Shown here one piece after another: positions 7,692 to 10,625 of a stretch of DNA of 10,625 nucleotides. Both the position numbers and the translations under genes were made by a program. How positions within the stretch are numbered: position 1 is the first letter of the stretch; each line of letters begins with the position of its first letter. The DNA is from Caulobacteraceae bacterium (GTDB taxonomy: Bacteria > Pseudomonadota > Alphaproteobacteria > Caulobacterales > Caulobacteraceae): NCBI GenBank assembly GCA_003161535.1, contig PMOM01000092.1, positions 1,878-12,502 on the forward strand, in the 5' to 3' direction. The notes under the pieces are model-generated. The model searched no databases. It saw only the letters and a program-made list of their open reading frames with translations, and was not told where the DNA came from.

Positions 7692-7780
7692 GCTTGTCAA
7701 CGGCGACCAATTTCAACCTGAGACGCTACCCTCGCGGCGCCGGACTTGCGCGGGGCCGCCCGTTCGGTCAGCACATCGCC

Positions 7781-8428
7781 ATGGCTTTATCGCGAGCGCC
7801 ACGCCTGTGGGATATCAGCCAGACCTTGCGCCCGGGCCTGCCGGTATGGCCGGGCGACACGGCGTTTTCCCAGCGGCGGCGATGGGCGATGAGCGACGGC
7901 TCGCCGGTCAATGTCGGGAGCTTCGAGACCACGGTTCATGCCGGCGCCCATGCCGACGCGCCGCTGCATTATCGCGCCGATGGCCCAAGCGCCGCCGAGG
8001 TCCCGCTGGACGCCTACGTCGGAGCCTGCCGACTGGTGGACGCGCGCGCCTGCGGCCAGGCGATCACCATGGCCTTCGTGGAAAAAGCGGTCCGTGAGCC
8101 GCCGCCGCGGGTGCTGTTCCGCACCTATGAGGCCTTCCCTCACGATCAATGGTCCAGCGACTATGTCTGCGTCGAGGCGGCGGCCATCGGTCATCTCGCG
8201 GCGCTCGGCGTGCGATTGATCGGCATCGATTCGCCGTCGCTGGATCCTGAAGGCTCCAAGACCATGGACGCCCATCTGGCGGTGCTGGCCGCCGACGTGC
8301 GGGTTCTGGAGGGCCTGGTGCTCGATGATCCGCCACCCGGCGATTATGAGCTGATCGCCCTGCCTCTGAAGCTCGCGGGGCTCGACGCCTCGCCGGTGCG
8401 CGCGGTGCTGCGGGAGATCGTCGCGTGA
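7781..8428 (+). CDS. kynB: Kynurenine formamidase (arylformamidase)
   Basis: A 215-residue cyclase-family metal hydrolase that hydrolyses N-formyl-L-kynurenine to L-kynurenine and formate in tryptophan breakdown. The family signature H-x-G-x-H-x-D-x-P-x-H is complete at residues 53-63 (HAGAHADAPLH), giving the metal ligands H53, H57 and D59. WDISQTLRPGLPVWPGD at 10-26 is the typical KynB opening, and GIDSPSLDPEGSK and GDYELIALPLKLAGLDASPVR are typical KynB segments. The ATG at 7781-7783 is chosen over an in-frame TTG at 7694 because the extra 29 residues are Arg/Gly-rich and lie outside the family. The ribosome site is weak. Its stop overlaps the kynU start as GTGA, so the two genes are translationally coupled. 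Confidence 0.95.
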   Translation: MALSRAPRLWDISQTLRPGLPVWPGDTAFSQRRRWAMSDGSPVNVGSFETTVHAGAHADAPLHYRADGPSAAEVPLDAYVGACRLVDARACGQAITMAFVEKAVREPPPRVLFRTYEAFPHDQWSSDYVCVEAAAIGHLAALGVRLIGIDSPSLDPEGSKTMDAHLAVLAADVRVLEGLVLDDPPPGDYELIALPLKLAGLDASPVRAVLREIVA

Positions 8429-9660
8429 ACGCGACCCTGGCGCAGGCGCGCGCCTGGGACGCGGCCGATCCCTTGCGCGAGTTCCGCGCCCGCTTCGCCT
8501 TGCCGGCGGGCGTGATCTATCTGGACGGCAATTCCCTGGGAGCTTTGTCCGTGGCCACGCAAGGTCGGCTGGGCGAGGCGATCAGCCGCGAGTGGGGCGA
8601 GGGCCTGATCCGCAGCTGGAACGATGAGGACTGGATCGGCGCGCCGGCCCGCGTGGGGGGCAAGATCGCCCGCCTGATCGGGGCCGGCGCCCATGAGGTG
8701 ACGGCGGCCGATTCCACGTCGGTTAACCTCTTCAAGCTGCTCGCCGCGGCGCTTGGGGCCCGGCCCGGGCGGCGGGTGATCCTCACCGAAGCGGGAAATT
8801 TCCCCACCGATCTCTACGTGGCGCGGGGGCTGGCGGGTCTGGCGCCGGGCGTCGAGGTTCGCGCGGTGGCCAGCGACGCGGTGGCTGGCGCGATCAATGA
8901 GCAAGTCGCCGTCGTTCTCTTGAGCCACGTTCACTACAAGAGCGCCGCTCGGCGGGACATGGCGGCGATCACCGCCCTGGCGCATGGCGCCGGCGCCCTG
9001 GCGCTTTGGGATCTGAGCCACAGCGTCGGGGCCATCGAGATCGAGCTGAACGCCTGCGCGGCCGATCTGGCGGTGGGCTGCGGCTACAAATTCCTCAACG
9101 GCGGTCCGGGCGCCCCGGCCTTCCTGTTCGTGGCCGAGCGGTTGCAAGAGACCCTGGTCTCTCCGCTGACCGGCTGGATGGGTCACGCCGCCCCCTTCGA
9201 TTTCGTCGATGACTGGCGCCCGGCGCCGGGGATCGGCCGCTTTCTCGCCGGCACGCCGCCCATGCTGAGCCTGCTGGCGCTGGAGGTCGGCGTCGACCTG
9301 GCGCTGGAGGCGGACGCCAAGGCGGTGGCCCACAAGGCGGAGCGGCTGTGGGAGCTCTTCGCCGGCGAGGTCGCGGCGCGCTGCGCGGCCCATGGCTTTC
9401 GCCTGATCACGCCGGCCAGGGCGGCCGAGCGCGGCAGCCACATCGCCTTCGCCCACCCGGACGGCTATGGCATCGTGCAGGCGCTGATCGCCCGCGGCGT
9501 GATCGGCGATTTTCGCGATCCGGACATCATGCGCTTTGGCCTGACGCCGCTCTATCTTGGCTACGAAGACGTCTGGCGCGCCGTCGAGATCCTCGATGAG
9601 GTCATGAAGAGCGAAGCGTGGCGCCACACGCCGCCGCGCGCCGCCGGACGCGTGACATGA
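8425..9660 (+). CDS. kynU: Kynureninase
   Basis: A 411-residue PLP enzyme of fold type I that cleaves L-kynurenine to anthranilate and L-alanine, close to the usual length of bacterial kynureninases. Visible family segments are IYLDGNSLGAL near residue 31, SWNDEDWIG, TEAGNFPTDLYVARGL, LLSHVHYKSA, LWDLSHSVGAIEIEL and CGYKFLNGGPGAPAFLFV, in which K222 is the PLP Schiff-base lysine. Near the C-terminus are RGVIGDFRDPDIMRFGLTPLYLGYEDVW, split here only by eye as conserved patches. The start is GTG at 8425-8427, overlapping the kynB stop; no other start fits. With kynB it gives the formylkynurenine to anthranilate steps. Tryptophan 2,3-dioxygenase is not in the window. Confidence 0.96.
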   Translation: MNATLAQARAWDAADPLREFRARFALPAGVIYLDGNSLGALSVATQGRLGEAISREWGEGLIRSWNDEDWIGAPARVGGKIARLIGAGAHEVTAADSTSVNLFKLLAAALGARPGRRVILTEAGNFPTDLYVARGLAGLAPGVEVRAVASDAVAGAINEQVAVVLLSHVHYKSAARRDMAAITALAHGAGALALWDLSHSVGAIEIELNACAADLAVGCGYKFLNGGPGAPAFLFVAERLQETLVSPLTGWMGHAAPFDFVDDWRPAPGIGRFLAGTPPMLSLLALEVGVDLALEADAKAVAHKAERLWELFAGEVAARCAAHGFRLITPARAAERGSHIAFAHPDGYGIVQALIARGVIGDFRDPDIMRFGLTPLYLGYEDVWRAVEILDEVMKSEAWRHTPPRAAGRVT

Positions 9661-9673
9661 GGCTCGCGCCGCC

Positions 9674-10625
9674 ATGAAGATCTATTTCCTCGGCATCGCC
9701 GGGGCCGGCATGAGCGCGCTGGCCTCGATACTGGCTTCCGAGGGCCACGCAGTCGGCGGATCGGACGACCAGGTTTTCCCGCCGGTGAGCGCCTACCTCG
9801 AGCGCATGGGCATCGCCTATCACACCGGCTTCGACGCGGCCCTGGTTCCGGGCGACATCGACGCGGCGATCATCGGCTCCAGCGCCAAGCTTGACCTGCC
9901 CCGCAACCCGGAGCTGGCCAAGATCATCGCCCTGGGCGTCCCGCGCTACAGCTTCGCCGAGTTTCTGGCGCGCCATACGCAGGGCCGCGACACGGTGGTG
10001 ATCGCCGGCAGTTTCGGCAAGTCAACCTTGACGGCGATGTGCGCGGTGTTGATGCGCGAAGCGGGCCACGATCCGGGCTATTTCATCGGCGCCGTCCCCC
10101 TGGACCTGGAGGCCACCGGCCACGGCGGCGCGGACCGGACATTCCTCATCGAGGGCGACGAATATATCCTCGGCGAGGACGACCGGCGCTCGAAGTTTCT
10201 GCTCTATCATCCCAGCGCCCTGCTGATCAGTTCGCTGGTCCATGACCATGTGAACGTCTTTCCGACCCTGGCTTCCTATGAGGCTCCGTTCGCCGAGCTG
10301 ATCGATCTTTTGCCCCCGGGCGGGCTGCTGGTCTGCGCCGACGGCTTCGAGGCGCTGCATCGGCTGACGGCCGGGCGCGTGGTGACCTGGTACGGCCTTG
10401 AACGATGCGGCGGCTATTGGGCCGACGCCATCAAGATTGGGGAAGTGACCCGTTTCGATCTGGTCACCCCTGGCGGGACGCGCATCGCCCTTCTGACCGG
10501 GCTCCTGGGCCTGCACAACATCGAGAACATCGTCGGCGCCGCCGCCCTGCTGCTGGAGCGCGGCGAGGTGGACGCGGCGGCCTTGCAGCGTGGCGTCGCC
10601 GCCTTTCGCGGCGTCGCCCGGCGCC
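9674..10625 (+). CDS. Mur ligase family protein, Mpl-like, 3'-partial
   Basis: The open frame runs from the ATG at 9674-9676 to the window edge (317 complete codons). It is related to the recycling ligase Mpl, which joins UDP-MurNAc to L-Ala-D-Glu-mDAP. The N-terminal Rossmann motif is GIAGAGMSALA (7-17), then GSDDQVFPPVSAYLERMGI, as in Mpl. The ATP loop is AGSFGKST (111-118), where Mpl and MurC normally have GTHGKTT. EGDEY starts at residue 160 (usually EADEY), then RRSKF and HDHVN (usually FDHAD), and GLHNIENIVGAA holds the usual H-N. The central domain is thus complete but altered at several conserved sites, so Mpl activity is plausible rather than shown. GAGG at 9659-9662, overlapping the kynU stop, is a ribosome site 11 bases before the ATG. 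It is probably co-transcribed with kynB-kynU. Confidence 0.85.
   Translation, partial: MKIYFLGIAGAGMSALASILASEGHAVGGSDDQVFPPVSAYLERMGIAYHTGFDAALVPGDIDAAIIGSSAKLDLPRNPELAKIIALGVPRYSFAEFLARHTQGRDTVVIAGSFGKSTLTAMCAVLMREAGHDPGYFIGAVPLDLEATGHGGADRTFLIEGDEYILGEDDRRSKFLLYHPSALLISSLVHDHVNVFPTLASYEAPFAELIDLLPPGGLLVCADGFEALHRLTAGRVVTWYGLERCGGYWADAIKIGEVTRFDLVTPGGTRIALLTGLLGLHNIENIVGAAALLLERGEVDAAALQRGVAAFRGVARR

Noticed and set aside
7694..7780. N-terminal extension of kynB from an upstream TTG
   Set aside because: The extra 29 residues are Arg/Gly-rich, absent from the family pattern, and would overlap the probable promoter region shared with the divergent small gene.
8344..9675. Long minus-strand open frame (443 codons) opposite kynB/kynU
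   Set aside because: It is the antisense shadow of kynU with Arg/Gly/Ala-rich low-information translation and no family motifs; such frames are common in GC-rich coding DNA.

Overview
High-GC DNA (mostly about 70% G+C by eye) with tightly packed genes, ATGA/GTGA stop-start overlaps and protein families that together suggest an alphaproteobacterium, most likely of the Caulobacterales (Caulobacter/Phenylobacterium type). The taxonomic call is an inference from gene content, composition and a CtrA-box-like site; no rRNA or other marker gene is present. No tRNA, CRISPR array, transposase or attachment site was seen, and no gene-free stretch reaches 300 bases.

Layout. (1) 1-1017, plus: the 3' part of a membrane-bound PQQ-dependent dehydrogenase (glucose/quinate/shikimate family). 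Its reading frame is broken by one missing base in a run of C at 267-271, although the active-site residues on both sides are kept. A short coding-like scrap follows (1029-1121). (2) 1118-4525: a GT4 glycosyltransferase (minus) divergent from an HKD phospholipase D/cardiolipin-synthase-like protein (plus), which converges on a radical SAM protein with a Cys-rich C-terminus (minus). This looks like a small envelope or lipid modification neighbourhood, but no pathway can be named. (3) 4618-6927, minus: a secreted DUF2141 protein, an ECHDC3-like enoyl-CoA hydratase-family protein without the canonical catalytic glutamates, and a YhbW-like flavin-dependent monooxygenase. The last two overlap by ATGA and form an operon. 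(4) 6986-7691, minus: two overlapping small genes of unknown function in a stretch with clearly lower G+C, one of them exported; this is the best candidate for recently acquired or lineage-specific DNA. (5) 7781-10625, plus: kynB and kynU (formylkynurenine to kynurenine to anthranilate), followed 13 bases later by a Mur ligase related to Mpl with an altered ATP-binding loop, running off the window.

How it fits together. kynB-kynU is a clear tryptophan-catabolic pair; the tryptophan dioxygenase gene is not in the window. Other functional links are tentative. I did not find a clearly new multi-gene system. The strongest leads are the uncharacterised radical SAM protein beside the lipid and sugar enzymes, the low-GC gene pair, and the divergent Mur ligase attached to the kynurenine genes.
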